64,000 nt of DNA from Malonomonas sp036526255 (GTDB lineage: Bacteria > Desulfobacterota > Desulfuromonadia > Desulfuromonadales > Geopsychrobacteraceae), in NCBI GenBank assembly GCA_036526255.1, contig DATCYW010000067.1, positions 62,001-126,000 on the forward strand. Direction: 5' to 3'. Numbering within the stretch: the first letter of the stretch is position 1; every line of letters begins with the position of its first letter. Of the stretch, positions 35,983-44,262 are shown piece by piece. The translations under genes were made by a program, and so were the position numbers. The notes under the pieces are model-generated. The model did no database searches. It saw nothing but the letters and a program-made list of their open reading frames with translations, and was not told the origin of the DNA.

Positions 35983-36723
35983 TCACCTCTTTCCTGAATA
36001 TTTTTTCGCGGACAGCTGCGCGCGCAGCCAGGCATACCACTTCTCCAGCCCTTCGGCGCTGTAGCAGGACAGCTCGATGATCTCGATTTCGGGATTTACC
36101 CGGCGGGCGTATTCACGGCATTTTTCCAGATCAAAGCGCAGGTACGGCAACAGGTCGAGCTTGTTGATCAACATCAGTTTGCTGGCGCGAAACATCTGCG
36201 GATATTTGAGCGGCTTGTCCTCCCCTTCGGTGATCGACAGCACCGCGACCTTGGCATCCTCGCCCAGATCGAAAGAAGCCGGACAGACCAGATTGCCGAC
36301 GTTCTCGATCATCAGCACATCGGTTTTGCTCAGGTCGAAATGCTCAACGCCGTGACCGACCATATGCGCATCGAGATGACAACCGGCACCGGTGTTGATC
36401 TGATGCGCAGCTACGCCGGTGGCGGCGATGCGATCGGCGTCGTTGCTGGTCTGCTGATCCCCTTCGAGGACCGCGAACCCGAGTTCGTCTTTCAGATCTG
36501 TCAGGGTGGTTTCCAGAATGGTGGTTTTGCCGCTACCGGGCGAGCTGACCAGGTTCAGCACCAGCATCCCCTGCTGCTGGAACAGCGTCCGGTTGCGATT
36601 CGCCAGCCGGTTGTTCTTGGCCAGCAGATCCTCCTCGATGCTGATTTTTTTGCCCTTCGGCGCCTGATGATCATGGTCGTGATGATGGTGGTCAGTCGGC
36701 CCGCAGCCGCAGTCGATACACAT
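35983..36723 (-). CDS. hypB: Hydrogenase nickel-insertion GTPase HypB
   Basis: 246 residues. An N-terminal metal motif (MCIDCGCGP) and a short His-rich run (HHHHDHDH) for nickel storage precede the G domain with Walker A SSPGSGKTT. Works with HypA to load Ni into the large subunits. Sits between hypA and hypC with only a few bases on either side. Confidence 0.97.
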   Translation of the reverse strand: MCIDCGCGPTDHHHHDHDHQAPKGKKISIEEDLLAKNNRLANRNRTLFQQQGMLVLNLVSSPGSGKTTILETTLTDLKDELGFAVLEGDQQTSNDADRIAATGVAAHQINTGAGCHLDAHMVGHGVEHFDLSKTDVLMIENVGNLVCPASFDLGEDAKVAVLSITEGEDKPLKYPQMFRASKLMLINKLDLLPYLRFDLEKCREYARRVNPEIEIIELSCYSAEGLEKWYAWLRAQLSAKKYSGKR

Positions 36724-36725
36724 GC

Positions 36726-37067
36726 TCAGTCGATCTCCATTTCTTTAACGCGTAATTCTTCGCCGGCGATAATTTGGCAGGCGGCACTGTCACAGTCGGG
36801 GCAGCAGGCGAGCAGCTCAGTCAACGGAAACTCACGACCACAATCGAGGCAACGCCCCTGCGCGGCGACCCGCTCGATCAACAGCTGCGCCCCTTCCAGC
36901 AGGGTGCCGCTGCTGCAGGCTTCAAAGCAGAACTCCAGCGCTTCCGGCACCACGCCGGCCAGACTGCCGATTTCGAGGGTGACCGAGAGGATTTTCTTCG
37001 CCTTTTGCTGCTGCGCAGTGCGTTCGACAATTTCGACAATGCTCTGGGTAATTCCGAGTTCGTGCAA
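36726..37067 (-). CDS. hypA: Hydrogenase nickel chaperone HypA
   Basis: 113 residues. The start is TTG at 37067 and gives the conserved MHE start whose His2 binds nickel; AGGGA lies 6 bases upstream. A C4 zinc site (CLDCGREF ... CCPDC) is present. First gene of hypABCDE. Its leader contains a terminator-like hairpin with an alternative pairing partner (37097-37147). Confidence 0.95.
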   Translation of the reverse strand: MHELGITQSIVEIVERTAQQQKAKKILSVTLEIGSLAGVVPEALEFCFEACSSGTLLEGAQLLIERVAAQGRCLDCGREFPLTELLACCPDCDSAACQIIAGEELRVKEMEID

Positions 37068-37090
37068 AAAATTCCCTTTACAGAAATGTT

Positions 37091-37147
37091 AAAAAATGGC
37101 TGATATAAACAGCCATCCGGACAAAATGACACATTTCTCTCTGGCTG
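37091..37147 (-). promoter_or_regulatory. Attenuator-like leader of the hyp operon
   Basis: On the - strand, ATGGCTG / CAGCCAT (37096-37116) form a 7-bp hairpin followed by T6, a terminator. An upstream CAGCCA (37142-37147) can pair instead with the TGGCTG arm, which would prevent the hairpin. This is the classic three-segment attenuator arrangement. No leader peptide or known ligand-binding fold is recognised. Confidence 0.45.
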
Positions 37148-37150
37148 GTC

Positions 37151-37180
37151 ACTATAGGTGTAAGGCCGACGAAAAATCAA
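37151..37180 (-). promoter_or_regulatory. Putative sigma-70 promoter of hypABCDE
   Basis: Read on the - strand, TTGATT and TATAGT are 18 bases apart, about 85-115 bases upstream of the hypA TTG. The transcript would begin just before the attenuator-like leader. Confidence 0.4.
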
Positions 37181-37238
37181 GCTTGCGTCGTACGGTATAC
37201 GTTATCCGGTGCGACAAATGTACCCAGAGGAAATGCCG

Positions 37239-38615
37239 ATGCAAAGCGGAAAAATCTACGTTTGTGATGAAGAGCAGGGCGCACGCGACTTTCTGCAGAA
37301 AACCCTGCAACTGCAGGGGCATCAGGTGCTCTGCTTCGCACAAGGAGCCCAGCTGCTGCAGGCCCTGGAAGACCATAACGAAGAGCCCCCCGATCTGATT
37401 CTGAGTGACCTGCATCTGCCCGATATCGGCGGACTTGACCTGTTGCGGCAGATCAAACGCCAGCGCCCCACTCAGCATGTGGTGCTGATGAATGCCTGCG
37501 GCACGGTGCGCGGCGCCGTCGAGGCGATGAAACAGGGCGCCTACGATTACCTGCTCAAACCCTTCACTCCGACCGAACTGAACAACCTGGTCGACAAACT
37601 GATCGAACGCAACCGCCTGCTTTCGGAGAACCGCTCGCTGAAAGCGGAAATCCGCCGGCGCTTCGATCCGGAGCAGGTCGTCTTTAAAAGCCCCGCCTTC
37701 GGCGCGGTCTTCGAGCTGGCGAAAAAGGTCGCGCCGTCCGATGCCAGCATTCTGATCATGGGCGAGAGCGGCACCGGCAAAGAGATCATCTCCTCGACCA
37801 TCCACTACAGCAGCGGCCGACGCGACCAGCGCTTTCTGACCATCAACTGCGCGGCGCTGACCGACACCCTGCTCGAAAGTCAACTGTTCGGTCACGTCAA
37901 GGGCGCCTTCACCGGCGCGATCGCCAGCCAGAACGGACTGATCGAAGAAGCCGAACGTGGCACGCTGTTTCTGGATGAAATCGGCGACATCAGCCCCAGC
38001 TTGCAGGCCAAACTGCTGCGGGTACTACAGGAGAAAGAGTTTATCCCGGTCGGCTCGACCAAAGTGCGCCGCGCCAACGTGCGCTTTATCGCCGCCACCA
38101 ACAAGAACCTGCAGGATGAAGTGCACGCCGGGCGCTTTCGCCAGGATCTCTTCTACCGCCTGAACGTCGTCACCCTGCAGGTGCCGGCGCTGCGCAACCG
38201 CCCGGAAGACATCGAACCGCTGGCCAGACTGTTTATCGAGCGCTTCGCCGGACGCGGCAAACTGCAGCTGAGCAAAGAAGCCCTCAATCTCCTGCAGAGC
38301 TACAGCTGGCCGGGCAACGTCCGCGAGCTGGAAAATATTATCGAGATGGCCACCATCCTGGCCGATGACGGCGAGATCGACATCGCCCAGCTACCGACCA
38401 AACTGGCCACCGATCAGGTCACCCCGATGGCTCTGCCGCAGGCCGGGATGCCGCTGGAAGAGGTGGAAAAACTCTATATCGAACATATCTTTCGCGAAAC
38501 CGGCGGCCACAAAATGCGCACCTCGCAGATTTTGAATATCGCCCGCCGGACCCTTGACCGCAAGCTGCTGCAGTACAATATTCACAAAGACGGCAACGCA
38601 ACCGAGACAGAATGA
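37239..38615 (+). CDS. Sigma-54-dependent response regulator for hydrogenase genes
   Basis: 458 residues from the ATG at 37239, which has AGAGGA at 7 bases. An N-terminal receiver (IYVCDEEQGARD, phospho-acceptor in LILSDLHLP, Lys in YLLKPF), an AAA+ sigma-54 domain (GESGTGKE, GAFTGA, FLDEIGD) and a Fis-type HTH at the end. Same build as HoxA/HupR/HydG-type hydrogenase activators. Position between hypA (divergent) and a -24/-12 promoter before the hydrogenase operon argues for that role. No kinase adjoins it. Target sites may be the GTATAC dyads nearby. Confidence 0.85.
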   Translation: MQSGKIYVCDEEQGARDFLQKTLQLQGHQVLCFAQGAQLLQALEDHNEEPPDLILSDLHLPDIGGLDLLRQIKRQRPTQHVVLMNACGTVRGAVEAMKQGAYDYLLKPFTPTELNNLVDKLIERNRLLSENRSLKAEIRRRFDPEQVVFKSPAFGAVFELAKKVAPSDASILIMGESGTGKEIISSTIHYSSGRRDQRFLTINCAALTDTLLESQLFGHVKGAFTGAIASQNGLIEEAERGTLFLDEIGDISPSLQAKLLRVLQEKEFIPVGSTKVRRANVRFIAATNKNLQDEVHAGRFRQDLFYRLNVVTLQVPALRNRPEDIEPLARLFIERFAGRGKLQLSKEALNLLQSYSWPGNVRELENIIEMATILADDGEIDIAQLPTKLATDQVTPMALPQAGMPLEEVEKLYIEHIFRETGGHKMRTSQILNIARRTLDRKLLQYNIHKDGNATETE

Positions 38616-38635
38616 CACGTCCCGTATCATTCTGT
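38607..38635 (+). other. Inverted repeat across the regulator stop codon
   Basis: ACAGAATGA / TCATTCTGT, perfect 9-bp arms with an 11-base loop, cover the TGA. It is followed at once by CCGTATACGG and TTTTT, so it may act as terminator or as part of the upstream control region. Confidence 0.4.
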
Positions 38636-38691
38636 CCGTATACGGTTTTTGCCAATCCCATAGCTATTCCAGCCACTTAGCGTATACACGC
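38636..38691. promoter_or_regulatory. Two GTATAC-centred dyads upstream of the hydrogenase operon
   Basis: CCGTATACGG (38636-38645, perfect palindrome) and GCGTATACACGC (38680-38691). They lie 37-107 bases upstream of the -24/-12 promoter, the usual place for sigma-54 activator sites. Similar GGTATACG occurs at 37194 between hypA and the regulator and TGTATACGG at 50827 before tatA. Binding by the neighbouring regulator is inferred. Confidence 0.45.
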
Positions 38692-38695
38692 GACA

Positions 38696-38708
38696 ATTCA
38701 ACCAGTTA
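38696..38708 (+). promoter_or_regulatory. IHF-like site
   Basis: ATTCAACCAGTTA matches the IHF consensus (WATCAA-4-TTR) with one difference and lies between the GTATAC dyads and the sigma-54 promoter, where a DNA bend is normally needed. Confidence 0.45.
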
Positions 38709-38727
38709 ACTCCCCGCGCCCTGATCC

Positions 38728-38743
38728 GGGCACACTCCTTGCC
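38728..38743 (+). promoter_or_regulatory. Sigma-54 (-24/-12) promoter of the exported hydrogenase operon
   Basis: GGGCACACTCCTTGCC has GG and GC exactly 10 bases apart and agrees with TGGCAC-5-TTGC except at the first T. The transcript would start near 38754, 125 bases before the large-subunit gene. Confidence 0.75.
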
Positions 38744-38878
38744 CTTCGCCATCCGCTGATGTGCGGCGCCAAGCTGCGCACTTCACCTGCATTCAGGCCG
38801 GGGAGACAGCGACAGCCGTCCCTTCCGCCCGCATTCAAAGGTTCCGCCTAGGAGCCGCAAAAAGGAGAGAAGAGAGCC

Positions 38879-40438
38879 ATGGCAAAGATCGTCATTGATC
38901 CAATCTCGCGCGTCGAAGGCCACATGAAGGTCGAAGCCGTCGTCGAGAACGGAGAGGTAAAAGAAGCAAAAAGCTCCGGCATGATGTACCGCGGGCTGGA
39001 GAACATCCTGATCGGGCGGGATCCACGCGACGCAGCACGCATCGTGCAACGCATCTGCGGCGTCTGCCCGACGTCACACGGCCTGGCCGCCGCCTTCGCC
39101 CTCGATGAAGCCTATGGCGTCAACGGGTCGATCACCGACAATGGCCGGATTCTGCGCAACCTGATTCAGGGTGCCAACTATGTCCAGTCGCACATCCTGC
39201 ATTTTTACCAGCTCGGCGCCCTCGACTATGTCGACGTAGCCGCCTGCGCCGATTATACCGGTGGCGATCCCGACCTGACCAAGGTCAAGGATTTCATCGC
39301 CCGCGGCCACTTAGGCCCCTTCGTGCCGCGCTACGAAGGCGATTACCGACTGAGCAAAGAAGAGAACCTGACCGCGGTTGCCCACTACGTCAAAGCCCTC
39401 AACATGCGGCGCCTGGCCCATGAAGCGGTGGCGGTGTTCGGTGGCAAGATGCCGCACAATATGTCGATCGTCGCCGGTGGCGTCACCGCCGCGCCGACCA
39501 TCGACAAGATCGCCGGCTTCATCTGGCGGATGGAGCAGCTGATCGACTTCATCAACAGCTGCTACCTGCCCGACGTCTTGATGGTCGCCGGTCGCTACAG
39601 CGACTACTTCGGCATCGGTGCCGGCTGCAAGCAGTTCATGTCGTTCGGCTGCTTCGACCTGGATACCGACCCCGACCTGACCAAGCGCCAGCGCTGGCTG
39701 CCGCAGGGGATCGTCAGCAGCGACCTGAAGCTGCGCCGCCTCGATCCGAACAAAATCACCGAAGAGGTGGCCAACAGCTGGTTTAAAGAGACCGGCCCGG
39801 TTCACCCCTACGACGGCCAGACTGACGTCGATCGCGAAAAAGCCGGCGCCTACAGCTGGATCAAGTCACCGCGTTACGACGGTGAAGTGATGGAAGTCGG
39901 CCCGCTGGCGCGGATGCTGGCCAGTTACGTCTCCGGCGACAAAGCGGTGCAGGGACTTGTCAACGGCGTGCTCGGCAAATTCAACGCCTCGCCCGACGCG
40001 CTCTTCTCGGTGCTCGGCCGCCACGCCTCACGTGCCATCGAAACCAAGCTGGTCGCCGAAAAGCTCAAAGAGTGGGCGCTTCAGCTGCAACCGGGCCAGC
40101 CGACCTTCACCGACTTCAACCTTGACGTCAACAGCCGCGGCATGGGCCTGCACGAAGCGCCGCGCGGCGCGCTGGGGCACTGGATCGTCGTCGAAGGCGG
40201 CAAGACCAAGAATTATCAAGCCGTGGTTCCGACCACCTGGAACGCCGGCCCGATGGACGCCAAAGGGCAACCGGGTCCGATCGAGCAGTCACTGATCGGC
40301 ACCAAGGTCAAAGATGCGAAAAATCCGTTTGAACTGGTGCGGATTGTCCGCTCTTACGACCCTTGCCTGTCCTGCGCGGTGCATGTCGTCACCCCCAAAG
40401 GTGAAGACCTCGGCCGCTTTGTGGTCGGGGCAGAGTAA
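38879..40438 (+). CDS. hybC: [NiFe] hydrogenase large subunit (exported, uptake type)
   Basis: 519 residues. N-terminal nickel motif RICGVCPTSH and C-terminal DPCLSCAVH, followed by a 17-residue tail that the maturation protease removes. Group 1 type, periplasmic side of the inner membrane, co-exported with the Tat-tagged small subunit. Its gene comes first, before the protease and the small subunit, unlike the usual small-large order. AGGAGAGAAGAG precedes the ATG. Confidence 0.95.
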   Translation: MAKIVIDPISRVEGHMKVEAVVENGEVKEAKSSGMMYRGLENILIGRDPRDAARIVQRICGVCPTSHGLAAAFALDEAYGVNGSITDNGRILRNLIQGANYVQSHILHFYQLGALDYVDVAACADYTGGDPDLTKVKDFIARGHLGPFVPRYEGDYRLSKEENLTAVAHYVKALNMRRLAHEAVAVFGGKMPHNMSIVAGGVTAAPTIDKIAGFIWRMEQLIDFINSCYLPDVLMVAGRYSDYFGIGAGCKQFMSFGCFDLDTDPDLTKRQRWLPQGIVSSDLKLRRLDPNKITEEVANSWFKETGPVHPYDGQTDVDREKAGAYSWIKSPRYDGEVMEVGPLARMLASYVSGDKAVQGLVNGVLGKFNASPDALFSVLGRHASRAIETKLVAEKLKEWALQLQPGQPTFTDFNLDVNSRGMGLHEAPRGALGHWIVVEGGKTKNYQAVVPTTWNAGPMDAKGQPGPIEQSLIGTKVKDAKNPFELVRIVRSYDPCLSCAVHVVTPKGEDLGRFVVGAE

Positions 40439-40938
40439 TGCAGGCCGCAGCGCTCTACGTCGAAAAACGCGCTCCGCTGCTGGTGATGGCGGTCGGCAAC
40501 ATCCTGCGCATGGATGACGGCTTCGCCGACGCGGTCCTCAATCGGCTGGCCGAACTGGACCTGCCGGAGACGGTCGAGCTGTTCGATGCCGGCACCAGCG
40601 CCATCGACCTGATGGAAGTCTTCAACGATCGCGCCAAGCTGATCGTCATCGACGCAGTGCGCGGCGGACAGGCCCCCGGCACCCTCTACCGCTTCAGCCC
40701 GCAGGAGGTCGAAGACGGCGAGCTGCCGATGAACTCGCTGCATCAGGTCGGCCTGCTGGAGACCCTGAAACTTGGTGAGCTGGTCGATTGCAAACCGAAA
40801 CAGACGGTAGTGATCGGCTGTCAGCCGGAAGTCACCGGGCTGGGGATCGGTCTGAGCGAGGCGGTCAACGCACAGCTGGAGCGCGCGACCGAACTGGTGC
40901 TGCAGGAAATCAACAACTATTTCGATTCAAATTTATAG
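40438..40938 (+). CDS. hybD: Hydrogenase maturation endopeptidase (HyaD/HybD type)
   Basis: 166 residues. VGNILRMDDGF with the nickel-sensing Asp/Glu, LFDAGTSA and the conserved His in SLHQVGL. Cleaves the C-terminal tail of the large subunit after nickel insertion. Its ATG overlaps the large-subunit stop (TAATG), which favours that subunit as its target. The second hydrogenase has its own protease at 48253. Confidence 0.92.
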   Translation: MQAAALYVEKRAPLLVMAVGNILRMDDGFADAVLNRLAELDLPETVELFDAGTSAIDLMEVFNDRAKLIVIDAVRGGQAPGTLYRFSPQEVEDGELPMNSLHQVGLLETLKLGELVDCKPKQTVVIGCQPEVTGLGIGLSEAVNAQLERATELVLQEINNYFDSNL

Positions 40939-40950
40939 GAGATACCGACT

Positions 40951-42036
40951 ATGGCTCTTTCACGCCGTAATTTTCTCAAAACCTCTGCAGGTGCCGCCGC
41001 TGTGCTGGGCGTCAACCTGTTCGACAATCCGACCCTGCGCAGCGCCTTCGCCGCCGCCGTCCAGGAAACCCCGGTGGTCTGGCTGGCGTCCGGCTGCTGC
41101 AGTGGCTGTTCGGTTTCACTGCTGAACAGCCTGGCGCCACGCATTCAGGACATCCTGCTGGACCAGGTGCTGCCGGGTCACCACATCTCACTCAACTTTC
41201 ACCCGACCGTCATGGCCGCCAGCGGCGACCTGGCGATGCAGGCGATGTACGACACCGAAGAGAAACCGTTCATCCTGGTGGTTGAAGGTTCGGTGATGAC
41301 CGCCGATAACGGCATCATGTGCGAAATCGGCGAAAAAGACGGCCACGGCATCCACGGCAAAGACCACATCAAGCGAATGGGCAGCAAAGCCAAGGCGGTC
41401 ATCGCCGTCGGCAGTTGCGCCTCCTATGGCGGCGTCAACAAGGCCAACATGAATCCGAGCGGTTCGATCGGCGTCAGCGAATTCTTTAAAAAGGAAGGGA
41501 TCACCACCCCGACCATCAACCTGCCCGGCTGCGCCATCCACCCCGACTGGTTCGTCGGTACCCTGGCGGCAGTACTGCTCGGCGGCCCGGAATCGGTCAA
41601 GCTGGATAAAATCGGCCGCCCCGAAATGCACTACAAGAAGCTGATTCACGACAACTGCCCGCTGCGCGGCCAGTTTGACAAAGGCGTCTTCGCCGAAAAG
41701 TTCGGCGACGCAGGCTGCCTCTACAAGCTCGGCTGCAAGGGGCCGGTGGCGCACGCTAACTGCCCGGAGAAGAAATTCAACTCCGGCACCAACTGGTGCA
41801 TCGAAAACGGCCACCCCTGCAACGGCTGCACCGAGCCCGAATACCCGTACGAAGGCAGCATGTGGGACACCGTGCCCTTGAGCACCGTGACGCCGCCGGC
41901 CAACTATCCTCCGGTCATCACCGACAACAAGCAAGCGATCGATGTCACCCCCGGCTACGCAGCGCTGGCTGGACTGGCCGCCGGGGTTGTCGGTACCAAG
42001 GTGATGGGCAAAAAAGCTGATTCCGCCAAGGAATAA
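40951..42036 (+). CDS. hybO: [NiFe] hydrogenase small subunit with Tat signal
   Basis: 361 residues. The Tat signal is SRRNFLKTSAGAAAVLG with cleavage near residue 35. Cys residues for the proximal cluster are in ASGCCSGCSVS, VGSCASYGG and LPGCAIHP; medial and distal clusters lie in the C-terminal third (NCPLRGQFD, CLYKLGCKGP, CNGCTEP). A short hydrophobic stretch near the end (GYAALAGLAAGVVG) may touch the membrane. Carries electrons from the Ni-Fe site to the HybA-like protein encoded next. Confidence 0.95.
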   Translation: MALSRRNFLKTSAGAAAVLGVNLFDNPTLRSAFAAAVQETPVVWLASGCCSGCSVSLLNSLAPRIQDILLDQVLPGHHISLNFHPTVMAASGDLAMQAMYDTEEKPFILVVEGSVMTADNGIMCEIGEKDGHGIHGKDHIKRMGSKAKAVIAVGSCASYGGVNKANMNPSGSIGVSEFFKKEGITTPTINLPGCAIHPDWFVGTLAAVLLGGPESVKLDKIGRPEMHYKKLIHDNCPLRGQFDKGVFAEKFGDAGCLYKLGCKGPVAHANCPEKKFNSGTNWCIENGHPCNGCTEPEYPYEGSMWDTVPLSTVTPPANYPPVITDNKQAIDVTPGYAALAGLAAGVVGTKVMGKKADSAKE

Positions 42037-42056
42037 TTTTTTAGGAGGAGCAATCG

Positions 42057-42986
42057 ATGAAACTCGATCGTAGAAAATTTCTGAAATTCGGCGCCGCCGC
42101 CGGTGGTGTCGCTGCCTGCAGCGTCGCCAGCCCGGTGCAGGCGCGCGACGAGCGGGAGCCGGATCCGAACTGGTACGGCATGCTCAATGACAGCACCCGC
42201 TGTATCGGCTGCAAAGCCTGTCAGGTGGCCTGCAAAATAGAGAACAAACTGCCGACCGAAAGCACCATCGGTGATGAACAGGCCTTCGGCACCCCGCTCT
42301 ACGATTCACCGCGCGAGCTGTCGGAGCACACCTACACCCTGATCAAGATGCATCAGGATGAGTTCAGCAAAGAAACTACCTTTGTCAAAGAGCAGTGCAT
42401 GCACTGCGTCGATCCGGCCTGCCAATCGGCCTGCATCGTCGGCGCACTGAAAAAACGCCCGAACGGCTCGGTCGAATACGACGCGGACCTGTGCATGGGC
42501 TGCCGCTACTGCATGGTCGCCTGCCCGTTCAGCGTGCCGCAGTTCGAATGGCACCGGGCAATCCCCTCGATCAAAAAATGCACCCTGTGCAGCGAAACCC
42601 GGCTGAAAAAGGGGGAACCGACCGCCTGTGCGACCGCCTGTCCGGCCGGGGCGATCAGCTTCGGCAAACGCGATGCGCTGCTCAAGCTGGCGCGCAAGCG
42701 GATCGAGGAAAAACCGGAGAACTACCTGAACCACATCTACGGCGAGAAAGAGGTCGGCGGCACCAATGTCCTCTATCTGACCAAGCCGAAAGTCCAGTTC
42801 GCCGGGCTCGGCCTGCCGGACTTTGACTACAAGGCGGTCTCCGGGCTGACCGAAAGTATCCAGCACCGGATTTTTCAGTACTTCATCCCGCCGATCGCCG
42901 TCTACAGCGTTCTGGGCGGTATCATGGCCTACAACCAGCGGCGCAAAAAGAACGCCGGCCAGACAGGAGGGGACGATGAATATTAA
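42057..42986 (+). CDS. hybA: HybA-like four-cluster ferredoxin subunit with Tat signal
   Basis: 309 residues. Tat motif DRRKFLKFG. Four [4Fe-4S] Cys sets are visible: CIGCKACQVAC, CMHCVDPACQSAC, CMGCRYCMVAC and CTLCSETRL...CATAC. A C-terminal membrane helix (about 277-297). Links the hydrogenase to the quinone-reactive membrane subunit that overlaps it by 11 bases. TAGGAGGAG precedes the ATG. Confidence 0.94.
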   Translation: MKLDRRKFLKFGAAAGGVAACSVASPVQARDEREPDPNWYGMLNDSTRCIGCKACQVACKIENKLPTESTIGDEQAFGTPLYDSPRELSEHTYTLIKMHQDEFSKETTFVKEQCMHCVDPACQSACIVGALKKRPNGSVEYDADLCMGCRYCMVACPFSVPQFEWHRAIPSIKKCTLCSETRLKKGEPTACATACPAGAISFGKRDALLKLARKRIEEKPENYLNHIYGEKEVGGTNVLYLTKPKVQFAGLGLPDFDYKAVSGLTESIQHRIFQYFIPPIAVYSVLGGIMAYNQRRKKNAGQTGGDDEY

Positions 42987-44160
42987 AGCGGCGCCACTGA
43001 AACAGAAATTCATCACCACCAACTTCTGGATCCTGATCTTCTTCATGGTGACCGGGGCGGGATTTGCCTATTTCCGCTTTTTCGAAGGCTTCGGCTCGGT
43101 CACCAACCTGAGCAAGGCCTACCCGTTCGGCATCTGGATCGCCTTTGACGTCGCCTGCGGCGTGGCGCTGGCGGCCGGCGGTTTCACCACCGCGGCGATC
43201 GTCGAGATCTTCGGCCGGGAAAAGTATCACGCGCTGGTGCGACCGGCGATCCTGACCGCCTTTATCGGTTACTTCCTGGTCGGGCTGGCGGTCTTCTTCG
43301 ACCTCGGCAAGTACTACAACATCTGGCACGCGCTGGTGTACTGGAACGGCACCTCGGTGCTGTTCGAGGTGGCCTGGTGCGTCATGCTCTACCTGACCGT
43401 GCTGGGGATCGAGAACCTGCCGAACGTGGTTGAGCAGTTCAAGGGTAGCGTCCAGTTGCCCGGCGCGCTGGCCCGGTTCAATCAGCCGGTCGACTGGCTC
43501 TTAGGCAAAGCTGACTGGTTCTGCCGCAAGACCATGGCGTTTTTCGTCATCGCCGGGGTGGTGCTCTCGTTCGGTCACCAGTCGTCGCTGGGAACCATGA
43601 TGCTGATCGCTCCCTATAAGCTGCATGACCTCTGGTACACGCCGCTGTCGCCGCTGCTGTTTCTGACCTCGGCGGTCTCGGTCGGCATCCCGATGGTCAT
43701 CTTCGAAGGCACCCTGGCGACCAAGTTTTTCGGTCGCAAGCCGGAGACCGAACTGCTCGGCAGCTTCGCCAAGTACATCCCGCTGCTGCTCGGCACCTAT
43801 CTGCTGCTGCGGATCGGCGACCTGGCCTACCGCGGCGTGCTGGCGCAGGCGTTTGACGGCAGCGTCCAGGGCAACGCTTTCCTGATTGAAATGGCGCTGT
43901 TCATTGTGCCTTATTTTGCGCTCAAGTCGAAGAGTGTTCGCTACAACGGCACCAAGCTGTTCCTCTGCGCCCTGTCGGTGATCTGCGCCGTGGTGCTGAA
44001 CCGCTTCAACGTGTTTCTGATCGGCATGGACATGGGGCCGAACTGGAACTATTTTCCGTCGGTCGGTGAGTTTGCCATCACCTTCGCCTTTCTGGCACTC
44101 GGCGTGATGATGTACAAGATCGGCGTCAACTACCTGCCGATCATGGAAGAAGAACACTAG
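42976..44160 (+). CDS. hybB: HybB/NrfD-type membrane subunit of the hydrogenase
   Basis: 394 residues with nine to ten membrane helices, NrfD/PsrC family. AGGAGGGG precedes the ATG inside the hybA end. Passes electrons between the ferredoxin subunit and the quinone pool. It closes an operon of five genes (large subunit, protease, small subunit, HybA, HybB), the set seen in the Geobacter Hyb enzyme but in a different order. Confidence 0.93.
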   Translation: MNIKAAPLKQKFITTNFWILIFFMVTGAGFAYFRFFEGFGSVTNLSKAYPFGIWIAFDVACGVALAAGGFTTAAIVEIFGREKYHALVRPAILTAFIGYFLVGLAVFFDLGKYYNIWHALVYWNGTSVLFEVAWCVMLYLTVLGIENLPNVVEQFKGSVQLPGALARFNQPVDWLLGKADWFCRKTMAFFVIAGVVLSFGHQSSLGTMMLIAPYKLHDLWYTPLSPLLFLTSAVSVGIPMVIFEGTLATKFFGRKPETELLGSFAKYIPLLLGTYLLLRIGDLAYRGVLAQAFDGSVQGNAFLIEMALFIVPYFALKSKSVRYNGTKLFLCALSVICAVVLNRFNVFLIGMDMGPNWNYFPSVGEFAITFAFLALGVMMYKIGVNYLPIMEEEH

Positions 44161-44173
44161 TTAAAAGCTGTCT

Positions 44174-44203
44174 GCGGCAGGGGGCCGATGTGCCCCCTGC
44201 CGC
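44174..44203 (+). terminator. Strong stem-loop after the exported hydrogenase operon
   Basis: 11-bp GC-rich stem GCGGCAGGGGG / CCCCCTGCCGC with an 8-base loop. No T-run follows; may stabilise the operon 3' end or terminate partly. It separates the two hydrogenase operons. Confidence 0.5.
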
Positions 44204-44262
44204 TGCCGGCCTAAATCCCCCATAAGCCCTGCATTGCTTGACCCTGAAATCAAAACTGACAT

